DNA of 49,683 nt from Streptomyces sp. MBT65 (GCF_016612545.1 NZ_JAENRY010000068.1:1-49683), one strand, 5' to 3'; positions 1 through 7,834 are shown, counted from the first letter of the stretch. Numbers and translations: made by a program. The notes: generated by a model from the sequence alone, not told the origin.

Positions 1-56
1 ACAGCGCCGATGGTACTGCAGGGGGGACCCTGTGGGAGAGTAGGACGCCGCCGAAC
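1..56 (+). rRNA. rrf: 5S ribosomal RNA, 3' part
   Basis: The first 56 bases read as the 3' half of an actinobacterial 5S rRNA, with the GCGCCGATGGTACTGC segment and an end in GTAGGACGCCGCCGAAC. The 5' part lies outside the window, so the rest of an rRNA operon should sit just to the left. Recognition is from sequence memory. The exact mature 3' end could be a base or two either side of 56. Confidence 0.93.
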
Positions 57-66
57 AAATATTGCG

Positions 67-102
67 AAAACCCCCGTACCGTTAAATCGGTACGGGGGTT
101 TT
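67..102 (+). terminator. Rho-independent terminator of the rRNA operon
   Basis: A 15-bp perfect inverted repeat: AAAACCCCCGTACCG at 67-81 pairs with 88-102 across a 6-nt loop and ends in a TTTT run. It directly follows the 5S end and precedes the HAD gene, as expected for the terminator of an rrn operon. Confidence 0.93.
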
Positions 103-122
103 CTGCGTTTAGGCTCAGCAGT

Positions 123-767
123 ATGCGCTATGACCTCGTGATCTTCGACAACGACGGTGTCCTCGTCGACAGTGAGCCGATCTCCAACAGGCTGCTGGCC
201 GGCTATCTCACCGAGCTCGGGCACCCGACCTCCTACGAGGAGTCCCTCCGCGACTACATGGGGGCGGCGATGCACCGCGTACATGATCTCGTCGAGGAGC
301 GGACCGGGCAGCGGTTGCCGGACGACTTCGACGAGGTCTTCCACGCTCGCGTATTTGCCGCGTTCGAGCGGGAGTTGAAGCCCGTGGCCGGGTCCGTCGA
401 TGTGCTGGAGAGACTGGTCGCGCACGGGGTGCCGTACTGCGTGGCGTCGTCGGGGAGTCATCAGCGGATTCGGGTGGGGCATCGGACGACGGGGCTGGAC
501 GAGTGGTTCGAGGACGACTGGGTCTTCAGCTCCGAGGACGTGGGGCGGGGGAAACCCGCGCCGGATCTGTTCCTGTACGCGGCCGAGCGGATGGGTGTCG
601 CGCCGGAGCGGTGTGTCGTCGTAGAGGACAGTCCGTTGGGGGTGCGGGCTGGGGTGGCGGCCGGGATGGACGTGTATGGGTTCACCGCCATGACGCCTGC
701 TGAGCGGCTGGCCGGGGCCAGGCAACTCTTCGGTGATATGCGGGAGTTGCCTGGCCTGCTCGTCTGA
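123..767 (+). CDS. HAD-superfamily hydrolase (phosphatase / beta-phosphoglucomutase-like)
   Basis: A 214-aa cytoplasmic protein that is probably a sugar-phosphate or related small-molecule phosphatase. HAD motif I is DNDGVLVDSE at residues 9-18, giving nucleophile Asp9 and acid/base Asp11. The cap domain follows at about 20-85. Motif II lies around CVASSG (near residue 106), the motif III lysine is in GKPAPDLF, and motif IV is VVEDSPLGVRAG. Length and motif order fit the subfamily I cap type of HAD proteins. The gene starts 20 nt after the rRNA terminator, so it must have its own promoter; none is obvious. The ATG at 123 is the first start. The specific substrate cannot be read from sequence. 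Confidence 0.85.
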   Translation: MRYDLVIFDNDGVLVDSEPISNRLLAGYLTELGHPTSYEESLRDYMGAAMHRVHDLVEERTGQRLPDDFDEVFHARVFAAFERELKPVAGSVDVLERLVAHGVPYCVASSGSHQRIRVGHRTTGLDEWFEDDWVFSSEDVGRGKPAPDLFLYAAERMGVAPERCVVVEDSPLGVRAGVAAGMDVYGFTAMTPAERLAGARQLFGDMRELPGLLV

Positions 768-835
768 CATTTGTCATGCCGAGGTCCGGACGATCGGTTC
801 TACTGCCGGCCCGGGCTCCCCGGCAGTCTGAGGGC

Positions 836-1531
836 ATGACGACGGACACGGGCTCCATGAAGAAGAACCTCGCGCCGCTGCTCGCGGACGTGGCGGTGCC
901 GATCGGGTCGTACTACCTGCTGAAGGGCGGGTTCGGGATGGGGACCGTGGCGGCGCTGGGGTGGAGCAGTGTCGTGCCGGCGGTGCGGACCGGGTGGGGG
1001 GTCGTCGCGGAGCGGAAGGTCCATGCCTTCGCCGCGTTGATCCTCTTTGTGAACGTCGTCGGGCTGCTGCTCAGCTTTGTGGCCGGTGATCCGCGGCTGA
1101 TGCTCGCGAAGGACAGTGGGGTCAGCAGTGCCGTCGGGATCGGGATCCTGGTGTCCGTGTGGGTGGGGAAGCCGATGATGACCGCCGGTATGAAGCCTTT
1201 CCTGGTGAAGGGTGATCCGGCGCGGGAGGCCGCGTTCGAGCGGCTGTTGGGCGGGTCGGCGGGGTTTCGGCGGGCCGAGCGGCGGTTCTCGGTGGTGTGG
1301 GGTGTGATGCTGCTCGGCGAGTGCCTCGCGCGGATCGTCGGGGTGTACACGTTGCCCGTGGACACCATGGTGTGGCTGGGCACGGTCGTGATGGTGGGGA
1401 CGATGGTCGTGACCGCGGTGGTCAGCGGGGGGCTCGCGGTCGGGCCGATGGCGGAGATGATCGATGCCGAGGTCGCGGCCGGGGATGTGTCCTCACCTGC
1501 GGTTCTTCCTTCGCTCGTCGTCGCTCGGTAA
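836..1531 (+). CDS. VC0807-type multi-pass membrane protein
   Basis: A 231-aa integral membrane protein of unknown function that resembles the VC0807 family common in Streptomyces. Hydrophobic segments are visible in the N-terminal half (DVAVPIGSYYLLKGGF, ALILFVNVVGLLLSFVAG, VGIGILVSVWVG). Two more lie in the C-terminal half (VWGVMLLGECLARIVGV and VVMVGTMVVTAVVSGGLAVG). The ATG at 836 is preferred because it follows TGAGGG at spacing 2-3 and gives a normal N-terminus. An in-frame ATG at 776 would add a 20-residue Arg/Pro-rich extension unlike the family. It is downstream of and co-oriented with the HAD gene (68 nt). No catalytic motif is visible, and a role in transport or a membrane complex is guesswork. 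Confidence 0.75.
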   Translation: MTTDTGSMKKNLAPLLADVAVPIGSYYLLKGGFGMGTVAALGWSSVVPAVRTGWGVVAERKVHAFAALILFVNVVGLLLSFVAGDPRLMLAKDSGVSSAVGIGILVSVWVGKPMMTAGMKPFLVKGDPAREAAFERLLGGSAGFRRAERRFSVVWGVMLLGECLARIVGVYTLPVDTMVWLGTVVMVGTMVVTAVVSGGLAVGPMAEMIDAEVAAGDVSSPAVLPSLVVAR

Positions 1532-1598
1532 AGGTGAGCAGAATTCATCTTTGGCTGGATCTACCCACGAGTACGCCGGGGCCCTTACGCTCGCCGCC

Positions 1599-2810
1599 AT
1601 GACAGATGTGCTGCGGCGCGGTAGGGCCTCTTTGGCGTTCAGCTTCTTCGCTCAGGGCGCCACCTTCGCGTTGCTCGTGACACGCATCCCCGCGATCCAG
1701 GACCGGTACGGGGTCTCGGACGGGCTGCTGCCCGTCTTCCTGGCCGCCGTGCCGATCCTCGCCGGCGTCGGGAGCGTGACCACCGAGCAGTTGGTGAAGC
1801 GAATACGGCCCAGCGTGCTGCTGCGCTGGTCCCAGCCCGTCGTCCTCCTGGCGCTGCTCGGGGTCGGGGCGGGCGACAGCATGGCCGAACTGGCCGTCGC
1901 GCTCGGGGCGTTCGGGCTCGGTGTGGGTGCGCTGGACGCCTCGATGAACATGCTCGGGGTGAGCCTGCAGCGGTCGTACGGGCGGAGCATCATGCTCAGC
2001 TTCCATGCCGCGTACAGCCTGGGCGGGATCGTGGGGGCCTCGCTGGCGTGGGCGGGGGCGCACTGGCATCTCGCGTTGTGGGTGTCGTATCTGCCGGTTG
2101 TGGCTGTGTTGTTGCCGGCTGCCTTTGTGGGGAGTCGGTGGTACGTCGACGGGAGTGGGCCGGAGGCGGAGGGCGAGGGGGCCGAGGCCGGGCCGCTCGT
2201 CTTCAAGTTGCTGCTGCCCTTGTGTCTGGTGATGACCTTCGCCTATATCGGGGACTCGACCGTCTCCAACTGGAGTGCGAAGTACCTGAAGGACGTGCTG
2301 GGGAGTTCGGAGCAGGTCGCGACCGTTCCGTACAACGTCTACATGGTGATGTGCCTGGTCGGGCGGGGGATCGGGGACCTCGGGGTGCGGAAGTTCGGGG
2401 CTGTCGCCGTCGTACGGCTGGGGGCTGTGGTGGCCGCGGTCGGGTTCGCGGTGGTGGCCGTGGCGCCGGGGGCCGGGGTCGGGATGCTCGGGTTCACGTT
2501 GCTGGGGCTCGGGCTGTGTGTGCTGGTGCCGCAGACGTTCGCGGCGGCCGGGCGGTTGTTCCCGGGGGCTTCGGACACGGCCATTGCGCGGCTCAATGTC
2601 TTCAATTACGTGGGGTTTCTGATCGGTTCGCCGTTGGTGGGGGCGTTGGGGGATGCCTGGAGTTATCGCGGGGCGATGCTCGTGCCGATGGTGTTGGTGC
2701 TGGTGACGTTGGTGTACGCTCGCTCGTTCGCGCCGGCGGAGGGCCGGTACGGTGACGGGCATGAGCGGGCGCGCACAGCTGATGTGGGACGAGGCAGTAA
2801 CGGGCTATGA
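1599..2810 (+). CDS. MFS transporter
   Basis: A 403-aa major facilitator superfamily permease with about 12 hydrophobic segments. Residues 20-45 include the first helix and loop (FSFFAQGATFALLVTRIPAI), an arrangement typical of the FucP/YbjJ-like branch that often moves sugars or drugs. A central hydrophilic loop (GSGPEAEGEGAEAG) separates the six-helix halves near residue 200. The ATG at 1599 is chosen because the preceding 45 codons are low-complexity and out of family. The 3' end overlaps the next gene by 59 nt in another frame (acuC GTG at 2752), which suggests translational coupling. The substrate is unknown. Confidence 0.85.
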   Translation: MTDVLRRGRASLAFSFFAQGATFALLVTRIPAIQDRYGVSDGLLPVFLAAVPILAGVGSVTTEQLVKRIRPSVLLRWSQPVVLLALLGVGAGDSMAELAVALGAFGLGVGALDASMNMLGVSLQRSYGRSIMLSFHAAYSLGGIVGASLAWAGAHWHLALWVSYLPVVAVLLPAAFVGSRWYVDGSGPEAEGEGAEAGPLVFKLLLPLCLVMTFAYIGDSTVSNWSAKYLKDVLGSSEQVATVPYNVYMVMCLVGRGIGDLGVRKFGAVAVVRLGAVVAAVGFAVVAVAPGAGVGMLGFTLLGLGLCVLVPQTFAAAGRLFPGASDTAIARLNVFNYVGFLIGSPLVGALGDAWSYRGAMLVPMVLVLVTLVYARSFAPAEGRYGDGHERARTADVGRGSNGL

Positions 2811-3933
2811 CTTCGGCCGGGACCATCCGATGGACCCGGTCCGGCTCGCCCTGACGCGGAGCCTTGTCGATGCCTTCGGGCTCGACAAGGACGTGGATGT
2901 GGTGGCGGCGAAGCCTGCCGGTGATTCGACGTTGCGGCTCGTCCATCGGGAGGACTACGTCGAGGCGGTGAAGGCCGCGTCGGCGGATCCGGGGTCGGCG
3001 GACGGGGCGTATGGGCTCGGGACCATGGATGATCCCGCCTTTGCCGGGATGCATGAGGTGTCGGCGTTGATCGCGGGGCAGTCGGTGGGGGCTGCTGAGG
3101 CTGTGTGGGGCGGGGATGCGCTGCACGCCGTGAACTTCTCGGGTGGGCTGCATCACGCTATGCCGGGAGCTGCCTCCGGGTTCTGTATCTACAACGATGC
3201 CTCGTTGGCCATTGCCCGGCTGTTGGAGCTGGGGGCCGAGCGGGTCGCGTACGTCGATGTGGATGTGCATCACGGGGACGGGGTCCAGGCGGCGTTCTGG
3301 GAGGACCCGCGGGTGCTGACGATCTCCCTGCATGAGCATCCGCGGACCTTGTTTCCGCAGACCGGGTGGCCCGAGGAGATCGGGGCGGGGGCGGGCGAGG
3401 GCTCGGCGGTCAATGTGGCGTTGCCGGCCGGGACCGGGGACGCGGGGTGGCTGCGGGCCTTTCACGCCGTCGTACCGGAGCTGATCGCGGACTTCCGGCC
3501 GCAGGTGCTGGTGACGCAGCACGGGGCCGATACGCACTTCGAGGATCCGCTCGCTCATCTCGCGGTGTCGCTGGACGCGCAGCGGGCTGTGCAGGTGGCG
3601 TGCCATGAGCTCGCGCACGAGTACGCGGACGGGAAGTGGGTCGCGCTCGGTGGGGGTGGTTATGCGGTGGTGGAGGTGGTGCCGCGGTCGTGGACGCATC
3701 TGGTCGCGATCGCTGCGGGGCGGGAGATCGCGCCCGAGGCGGTGATTCCTGAGGGGTGGCGGCAGCAAGTGTTCGCTCGGACGCGGGAGTTGGGGCCGCA
3801 GCGGATGACGGACGGGCGGTGGCCGGTGGCTTACGCCGACTGGGAGTCGGGGTATGACCCTGCGGATCGGCTGGATCAGGCGGTTGTGGCGGCTCGGCGG
3901 GCGGTGTTCCCGTTGCGGGGGCTGCTGGCGTAG
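2752..3933 (+). CDS. acuC: Acetoin-utilization-type deacetylase AcuC (class I HDAC-like)
   Basis: A 393-aa zinc-dependent deacetylase of the histone deacetylase superfamily. In bacteria such as Bacillus, AcuC deacetylates proteins such as acetyl-CoA synthetase. Catalytic motifs are all present: GGLHHAMPGAASGFCIYND (tandem His), DVDVHHGDGVQ (Zn Asp and His), TQHGADTHFEDPLAHL (Zn Asp) and LGGGGY near the C-terminus. The GTG at 2752 follows GGAGGG with 8-nt spacing. ATG at 2761 is the alternative and gives the MSGRAQLMWDEAV start. It overlaps the upstream transporter gene. A REP-like palindrome begins about 45 nt after the stop and may terminate the transcript. Function is confident at family level; the physiological substrate is inferred. 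Confidence 0.9.
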   Translation: MTGMSGRAQLMWDEAVTGYDFGRDHPMDPVRLALTRSLVDAFGLDKDVDVVAAKPAGDSTLRLVHREDYVEAVKAASADPGSADGAYGLGTMDDPAFAGMHEVSALIAGQSVGAAEAVWGGDALHAVNFSGGLHHAMPGAASGFCIYNDASLAIARLLELGAERVAYVDVDVHHGDGVQAAFWEDPRVLTISLHEHPRTLFPQTGWPEEIGAGAGEGSAVNVALPAGTGDAGWLRAFHAVVPELIADFRPQVLVTQHGADTHFEDPLAHLAVSLDAQRAVQVACHELAHEYADGKWVALGGGGYAVVEVVPRSWTHLVAIAAGREIAPEAVIPEGWRQQVFARTRELGPQRMTDGRWPVAYADWESGYDPADRLDQAVVAARRAVFPLRGLLA

Positions 3934-3976
3934 GCCTCCGGCGGTGGAGCGGATGATCGTGCGGGGTCGTTGGGGT

Positions 3977-4051
3977 GGGCGTCCCTGGGGGCTGCGCCCC
4001 CAGACCCCGCTTCGGCCCTGAAGGGGCCTCGTCCTCAAACGCCGGACGGGC
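3977..4051. repeat. Streptomyces REP-like intergenic palindromic repeat, copy 1
   Basis: About 75 bp with nested hairpins: CTGGGGGC at 3985-3992 pairs with GCCCCCAG at 3996-4003, then GGCCC-tgaag-GGGCC. It ends in CCTCAAACGCCGGACGGGC. A diverged second copy lies at 18264-18360, downstream of hemD. The element is familiar from Streptomyces intergenic regions downstream of genes. It could also act as the acuC terminator. Confidence 0.75.
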
Positions 4052-4427
4052 TGAATAATGCGGGCCTGGGTTGAAAGGTGCGGGTCGGGCTGGGTGTTGG
4101 CGCCCTGCGTTGGGAAGGCGCCGGTCGGCCTGGATGTTGGTGGCCCGTGTTGGAAAGGTGCCGGACGGGCTGAATGTTGGCGGCCTGTATTGGAGAAGTG
4201 CCGGGCGGCCTGGGCGGTGGCGGCCCGTGTCGGAAGGTGCCGGACGGGCTGGGTTTGCTGACCGGCGCTGGAAAGTGCGGCCGGCCAGCCGCGACGTGCG
4301 GCCGACCGGCGTAGAAGAGTGGCCGACCGCGAAATAAGGCCGACCAGCATGGAAGAACGACCCGCCTGACACCGGCATCGAAGCGTGCCCGACTCCGGCG
4401 TCGCAGAGTGGCCGGCATCGAAGCGTG
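4052..4427. repeat. Degenerate about 40-bp tandem repeat array
   Basis: Units start at 4052, 4091, 4131, 4171, 4211 and 4250 and are 37-40 bp each. The pattern is roughly TGgaTGTTGGcGGCCcGTgTTGGaAaGGTGCCGGaCGGgC. Each unit ends like the tail of the adjacent REP-like element (GCCGGACGGGC), so the array may have grown from it. From about 4290 the array decays. It still shows GGCCGACC at 4300, 4321 and 4338, and an exact repeat of GGCATCGAAGCGTG at 4374 and 4414 that is again 40 bp apart. There is no credible gene in 3934-4536; this repeat block fills it. Confidence 0.75.
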
Positions 4428-4469
4428 GCCCCCGCCGACCAACGGCCGCCGCCGAAGCACGGCCGCCGA

Positions 4470-4490
4470 GGGCAGGTGGTCAGCCTGCCC
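4470..4490 (-). terminator. Hairpin downstream of the SapA-like gene
   Basis: GGGCAGG (4470-4476) pairs with CCTGCCC (4484-4490) across a 7-nt loop. It lies 47-67 nt past the minus-strand stop at 4537. There is no T-run, but this is normal for Streptomyces terminators. Confidence 0.5.
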
Positions 4491-4498
4491 CCGGCGTT

Positions 4499-4563
4499 CG
4501 TGGGTCAGGCGCAGTGGCCTGAGTTGCGCCCGTGGGTCAGCCGCAGTGGCCCGAGTCGCCGCC
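4499..4563. repeat. Tandem duplication (32-bp period) covering the 3' end of the SapA-like gene
   Basis: CGTGGGTCAG-CGCAGTGGCC-type units occur at 4499-4530 and 4531-4563 and are nearly identical. On the minus strand each encodes an ending of the type xSGHC(G/A) followed by a stop. The outer copy is therefore a relic of the C-terminus beyond the functional stop. Confidence 0.75.
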
Positions 4564-4995
4564 CGTGGCTGTGCCGATGACGCCCTGCCATACGGCGCAG
4601 TAGCCGCGGGCGGACATGTAGACGGGGCCCGCGTACGTCGTGTACTGGCCGCTGTCGACTACCGGGTTGTGCTCGTAGTTGACGGCGATGTTGAGCTCGA
4701 CGGCCATGTGGATCTTCGCGCCGGGGGTGTTGCGGATGGTCACGGCGCAGTTCTTGCCGGTCGACTCGTTCCAGGTGAGGAAGACCTTGCCGACGTTGCC
4801 GACCGGCGTGGAGTCGATGACCTTGTAGCCGGTGCCGCAGGCGCCGTTGTACGTGGCGGTGGCTGCCGCCCTGGCGGACGTGGAGGTGGTGGCCGCCGAG
4901 GCCGGGGCGGTGGCGGCGATCGTGCCGCCGAGCGCCAGGGTGGCGAGGGCGGCGGCGGTCGTGGTGCGGCGGGACAGCTTCGTCTTCAGCTGCAT
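4537..4995 (-). CDS. Secreted SapA-like (spore-associated protein A family) small protein
   Basis: A 152-aa exported protein. A Sec signal peptide occupies about residues 1-34: basic MQLKTKLSRR, a hydrophobic Ala/Leu core, and cleavage after ATAPASA. The mature part has four Cys (NGACGTGYKV, GKNCAVTI, RGYCAVW, SGHCG) that probably form two disulphides. It also has the pattern VFLTWNxSTGKNCxVTIRNTPG ... YTTYAGPVY, which I associate with the spore-associated protein A family of Streptomyces. The ATG at 4995 follows AGGGGGAA at suitable spacing. An upstream in-frame ATG at 5031 is less likely. Function is unknown; such proteins were found on spores or in culture fluid. Its 3' end is part of a local tandem duplication. 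Confidence 0.75.
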   Translation of the reverse strand: MQLKTKLSRRTTTAAALATLALGGTIAATAPASAATTSTSARAAATATYNGACGTGYKVIDSTPVGNVGKVFLTWNESTGKNCAVTIRNTPGAKIHMAVELNIAVNYEHNPVVDSGQYTTYAGPVYMSARGYCAVWQGVIGTATGGDSGHCG

Positions 4996-5172
4996 CGTGG
5001 TGTTCCCCCTGTTGGTTTTTCTGATGGTCAACTTGCCTGGGACGGATGGTCGTTGCCGTCCACGCAGAGTGAGACCCGGGAATCCGTACGACGGTTGTGG
5101 CCGCTTTTGTCACCGTTCTGTCACCGGTGTTACGCCAACCGCGCGGTGTTTCCCGCGTTCCCGCCGTGCCCG

Positions 5173-6015
5173 GTGGCGCTGTCTGTCAGCATCGCTCCCG
5201 TGTTGACCGCCGGCGCCCTCCGCGCCCATCTGCTGGCCGCCCGGCTGGCCGGACCCGTGGCCACCTCGCGGGAGGAGAGCCTTCGGAGCTATCGCGCCTT
5301 CGCCGCCCGTGATCCCCGGGTGTTGATCGGACTCGATCCCGAATGGACGTGGGGGCAGCGGGATTTGATGGGGTTGATGGCGGACAAGTGTGGGGTTTCG
5401 GCCGACCCGACGCACACTTCCGGGCATGATGTGATCGACCCGGAGCGGACGTTGACCGCCCTGGACGCGTTCGCCGACCGCTTGGGCGCGGTGGCTGAGC
5501 GCAACGGACCCGTGCTGCTCGGCACCGGGCATCCGCATCGACTGCTCGGGTTCTACGCCGCGTTGGCGGACGCCTTGTCGGCGGCGGGATGTGCTGTTCT
5601 CACCCCTGCGCAGGGTCTCTCTGTCGACATAACGACCCGGTTCGGTCTACGCACGTACAACCTTGATTACGTACAGGGCGTCGCGCTCGTCCGCGAACCG
5701 GGCCCCGAACGCACCGGTTGTGAGCCCGGCGCACACACGCACTCACCGCTCCCGGTTCGGACGGTGCTGGGGGCTGCGGCGGAGGCCGGAGGGGTGCTTC
5801 CGGAGCTGGTGATCGGGGACCACGGATGGGTCTGCGGAGCAGGTCAGCTGGGGTTCGAGGCCATTGGGCTGGCCGATACGGACGATCCCGCGCTCTTCGT
5901 GGGGGAGGCCGAGGGGTCGGTGTCCGTCGTAGTTCCACTTGACGACGCCGTGCGGTCCGCTTACTACCGGCCGCTTACCCGCTACGTACTCAATCGAGCG
6001 TGTCTGTCACAGTAG
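5173..6015 (+). CDS. Conserved actinobacterial phosphatase-like protein
   Basis: A 280-aa cytoplasmic protein. Its sequence matches, from memory, a Streptomyces family annotated simply as phosphatase. It has conserved-looking blocks such as DPRVLIGLDPEWTWGQRDL, LLGTGHPHRLLGFYAAL, GAHTHSPLPVRT, ELVIGDHGWVCGAGQLGFEAIG and ADTDDPALFVGEAEG. His-rich and Asp-rich blocks suggest a metal-dependent active site, but I cannot assign catalytic residues. The GTG at 5173 is chosen; GTG at 5200 is an alternative, and there is no clear ribosome site for either. An open frame extends far upstream but runs antisense to the SapA-like gene and is not credible there. It lies just upstream of bdtA. Confidence 0.7.
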   Translation: MALSVSIAPVLTAGALRAHLLAARLAGPVATSREESLRSYRAFAARDPRVLIGLDPEWTWGQRDLMGLMADKCGVSADPTHTSGHDVIDPERTLTALDAFADRLGAVAERNGPVLLGTGHPHRLLGFYAALADALSAAGCAVLTPAQGLSVDITTRFGLRTYNLDYVQGVALVREPGPERTGCEPGAHTHSPLPVRTVLGAAAEAGGVLPELVIGDHGWVCGAGQLGFEAIGLADTDDPALFVGEAEGSVSVVVPLDDAVRSAYYRPLTRYVLNRACLSQ

Positions 6016-6082
6016 GCCGCCGATGGGTGCACCTCTTCCCCACTCGCATCACACGCCCCTACATTGGGGAGTGAGCACGCAA

Positions 6083-6095
6083 CGACGAAGAGTCA
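6083..6095. promoter_or_regulatory. Possible BldD box upstream of bdtA
   Basis: CGACGAAGAGTCA matches the remembered BldD consensus TNACNC(A/T)GNGTNA at 7 of 9 specified positions and lies 50 nt upstream of the bdtA ATG. bdtA is, from memory, a characterised BldD target in S. coelicolor. A separate inverted pair, TCACAC (6049-6054) and GAGTGA (6069-6074), is also present and could be the real site. Confidence 0.35.
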
Positions 6096-6144
6096 CCGGA
6101 AGGGGAAGCCGGTGACCGTCGAGTGCGGAAGGTTCAGGTGTGTC

Positions 6145-6357
6145 ATGGCTGCAGCTGGCGAGAGGCCTCTGAACGAGGTTCAGTTCCTTACCGTGGCGGA
6201 GGTCGCCTCGGTGATGCGAGTGTCGAAGATGACCGTGTACCGGTTGGTGCACAGCGGTCATCTGCCCGCTATCCGGGTGGGGCGGTCCTTCCGCGTCCCC
6301 GAGCAAGCGGTACACGAGTACCTTCGCGAGAGTTATGTGGGGGTGGAGACAGCCTGA
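6145..6357 (+). CDS. bdtA: Excisionase-type small DNA-binding protein BdtA
   Basis: A 70-aa protein consisting almost entirely of an excisionase/MerR-like winged helix-turn-helix (residues 12-62). It includes FLTVAEVASVMRVSKMTVYRL (recognition region) and IRVGRSFRVPEQAVHEYL (wing). It probably binds DNA as a small transcription factor. Size, sequence and position next to the bS22 gene match S. coelicolor BdtA, named as a target of the developmental repressor BldD. The ATG at 6145 gives the family-length product. An in-frame GTG at 6112 and TTG at 6064 would only add an unrelated leader. Regulon unknown. Confidence 0.85.
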   Translation: MAAAGERPLNEVQFLTVAEVASVMRVSKMTVYRLVHSGHLPAIRVGRSFRVPEQAVHEYLRESYVGVETA

Positions 6358-6468
6358 GGCGATACCTCGATTACGACCTCAGCGCTCGGACGGGTAGGCT
6401 GGCCCCTTGTAGGTCGTATGGGCCCATGATGCCCAGCACCGAGTGATGAGAAGTGAGCGAGGGTAGTC

Positions 6469-6567
6469 GTGGGCTCTGTTATCAAGAAGCGGCGCAAGCG
6501 GATGGCTAAGAAGAAGCACCGCAAGCTGCTGAAGCGCACGCGCGTGCAGCGTCGTAACAAGAAGTAG
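6469..6567 (+). CDS. 30S ribosomal protein bS22 (AURKAIP1/COX24 domain)
   Basis: A 32-aa extremely basic peptide starting at GTG (MGSVIKKRRKRMAKKKHRKL then LKRTRVQRRNKK). This is the actinobacterial AURKAIP1/COX24-domain protein seen as bS22 in mycobacterial 30S ribosome structures. The GTG at 6469 is preceded by GCGAGGG at 5-nt spacing. It is shorter than most gene finders report and is easily missed. It is followed within about 30 nt by a strong terminator, so it forms a monocistronic unit, consistent with high expression. Confidence 0.93.
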   Translation: MGSVIKKRRKRMAKKKHRKLLKRTRVQRRNKK

Positions 6568-6593
6568 GCGACGCGGCGCCGCGAGAGCGTCTC

Positions 6594-6629
6594 CTGTGGC
6601 CCCCCACCGCATTCGGTGGGGGGCCACAG
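6594..6629 (+). terminator. Strong terminator after bS22
   Basis: A perfect 16-bp stem (CTGTGGCCCCCCACCG at 6594-6609 with 6614-6629) and a 4-nt CATT loop. It lies 26 nt after the bS22 stop and insulates it from the SDR gene. Confidence 0.92.
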
Positions 6630-6758
6630 TTATGCCCGTGTCCGTGTCATGTGCCGAATGTGGGTACTCGGGTTCTCGTGCGTCAGGCGGTCATCACAGC
6701 GCAACACCGAACCGCTAGGTTGGCCGCACACGGGTAACTCAAAAGGAAGGCGCTGATC

Positions 6759-7820
6759 TTGGGGAAGGTCGTGCTCGTGACCGGAGCGGCCCGTCAGTTG
6801 GGGGGCCGGTTCGTACGACGCATTCAGCGTGATCCGGAAGTGGACCGGGTGATCGCCGTGGACGCGGTCGTGCCCGGGCACCATCTCGGGGGCGCGGAGT
6901 TCATCCAGGCCGACATCCGGCAGCCGACCATCGCGCGGGTGCTCGCCGAGTCGGGCGCCGACACGGTCGTCCACATGGACGTGACGGGCACCGCGCTGGG
7001 CAGCGGCAGCCGGACCACGGTCAAGGAGACCAACGTCATCGGCACCATGCAGCTGCTGGGCGCCTGCCAGAAGTCGCCGGTCGTGAAGCGGCTGGTGGTG
7101 AAGTCCAGCACGAACGTCTACGGCTCCGCCCCGCGCGACCCGGCCGTCTTCACCGAGGGCACCCCGCCGAAGTCCCTGCCGAGCGGCGGCTTCGCCAAGG
7201 ACACCGTCGAGGTCGAGGGCTACGTCCGCGGCTTCGCCCGCCGCCGCCCCGACGTCGCCGTGTGCGTGCTGCGGTTCGCCAACATCCTTGGTCCTACGGC
7301 CGATTCGCCGCTCGCGTCGTACTTCTCGCTGCCGGTGCTGCCGACCGTGTTCGGCTACGACCCGCGGCTGCAGTTCGTGCACGAGGACGATGTGATCGAC
7401 GTCCTGCGGATCGCCTCGCACGACCCGGAGCGGGGCACGCTCAACAGCGGCACCTTCAACATCGCCGGGGACGGCGTCCTGCTGCTCTCCCAGTGCTCGC
7501 GGCGGCTGGGCCGCCCGACCGTGCCGCTGCTGCTGCCGGCGGTCACCTGGGCCGGTTCCCTGGTGCGTACGCTGGGGATGACGGACTTCTCCCCGGAACA
7601 GATCCGGCTGCTCACCCACGGCCGGGTCGTGTCGACGGTCCAGATGCGCGAGACGCTGGGGTTCAAGCCGAAGTACACGACCGCCGAGACCTTCGCGGAC
7701 TTCGCGCGCAGCCAGGGCCCGGGGCTGCTGCCGCCCGAGGCCGTCGCGGGGGCCGTCGACCGGATCGCCGCGCTGTCCCTGCCGGGCGGTGGCCACCCCC
7801 CGACGCCGAGCGCCAACTGA
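6759..7820 (+). CDS. NAD-dependent epimerase/dehydratase-like (extended SDR) protein
   Basis: A 353-aa protein with a Rossmann N-terminus: VVLVTGAARQLGGRFV (residues 4-19) carries the TGxxxxLG dinucleotide signature, with downstream acidic residues. A later block, VKSSTNVYGSAPRDP, resembles the substrate-binding region of UDP-sugar epimerases. The usual YxxxK catalytic pair is not visible. The equivalent place reads GGFAKDTVEVEGY, with Phe and Thr at the expected Tyr and Lys positions. The start is TTG at 6759, after AAAGGAAGG at about 10 nt. The acyltransferase gene begins 14 nt after the stop, so they form an operon. It may be a nucleotide-binding or structural protein rather than an active epimerase. 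Confidence 0.82.
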   Translation: MGKVVLVTGAARQLGGRFVRRIQRDPEVDRVIAVDAVVPGHHLGGAEFIQADIRQPTIARVLAESGADTVVHMDVTGTALGSGSRTTVKETNVIGTMQLLGACQKSPVVKRLVVKSSTNVYGSAPRDPAVFTEGTPPKSLPSGGFAKDTVEVEGYVRGFARRRPDVAVCVLRFANILGPTADSPLASYFSLPVLPTVFGYDPRLQFVHEDDVIDVLRIASHDPERGTLNSGTFNIAGDGVLLLSQCSRRLGRPTVPLLLPAVTWAGSLVRTLGMTDFSPEQIRLLTHGRVVSTVQMRETLGFKPKYTTAETFADFARSQGPGLLPPEAVAGAVDRIAALSLPGGGHPPTPSAN

Positions 7821-7834
7821 GGAGCGCATCAACG

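Noticed and set aside
4052..4427. CRISPR array
   Set aside because: The units are contiguous and degenerate, with no unique spacers and no cas genes in the window.
4408..5172. Extended N-terminus of the phosphatase-like protein upstream of 5173
   Set aside because: The frame is open but runs antisense through the SapA-like gene and repeat DNA; it is not in the family.
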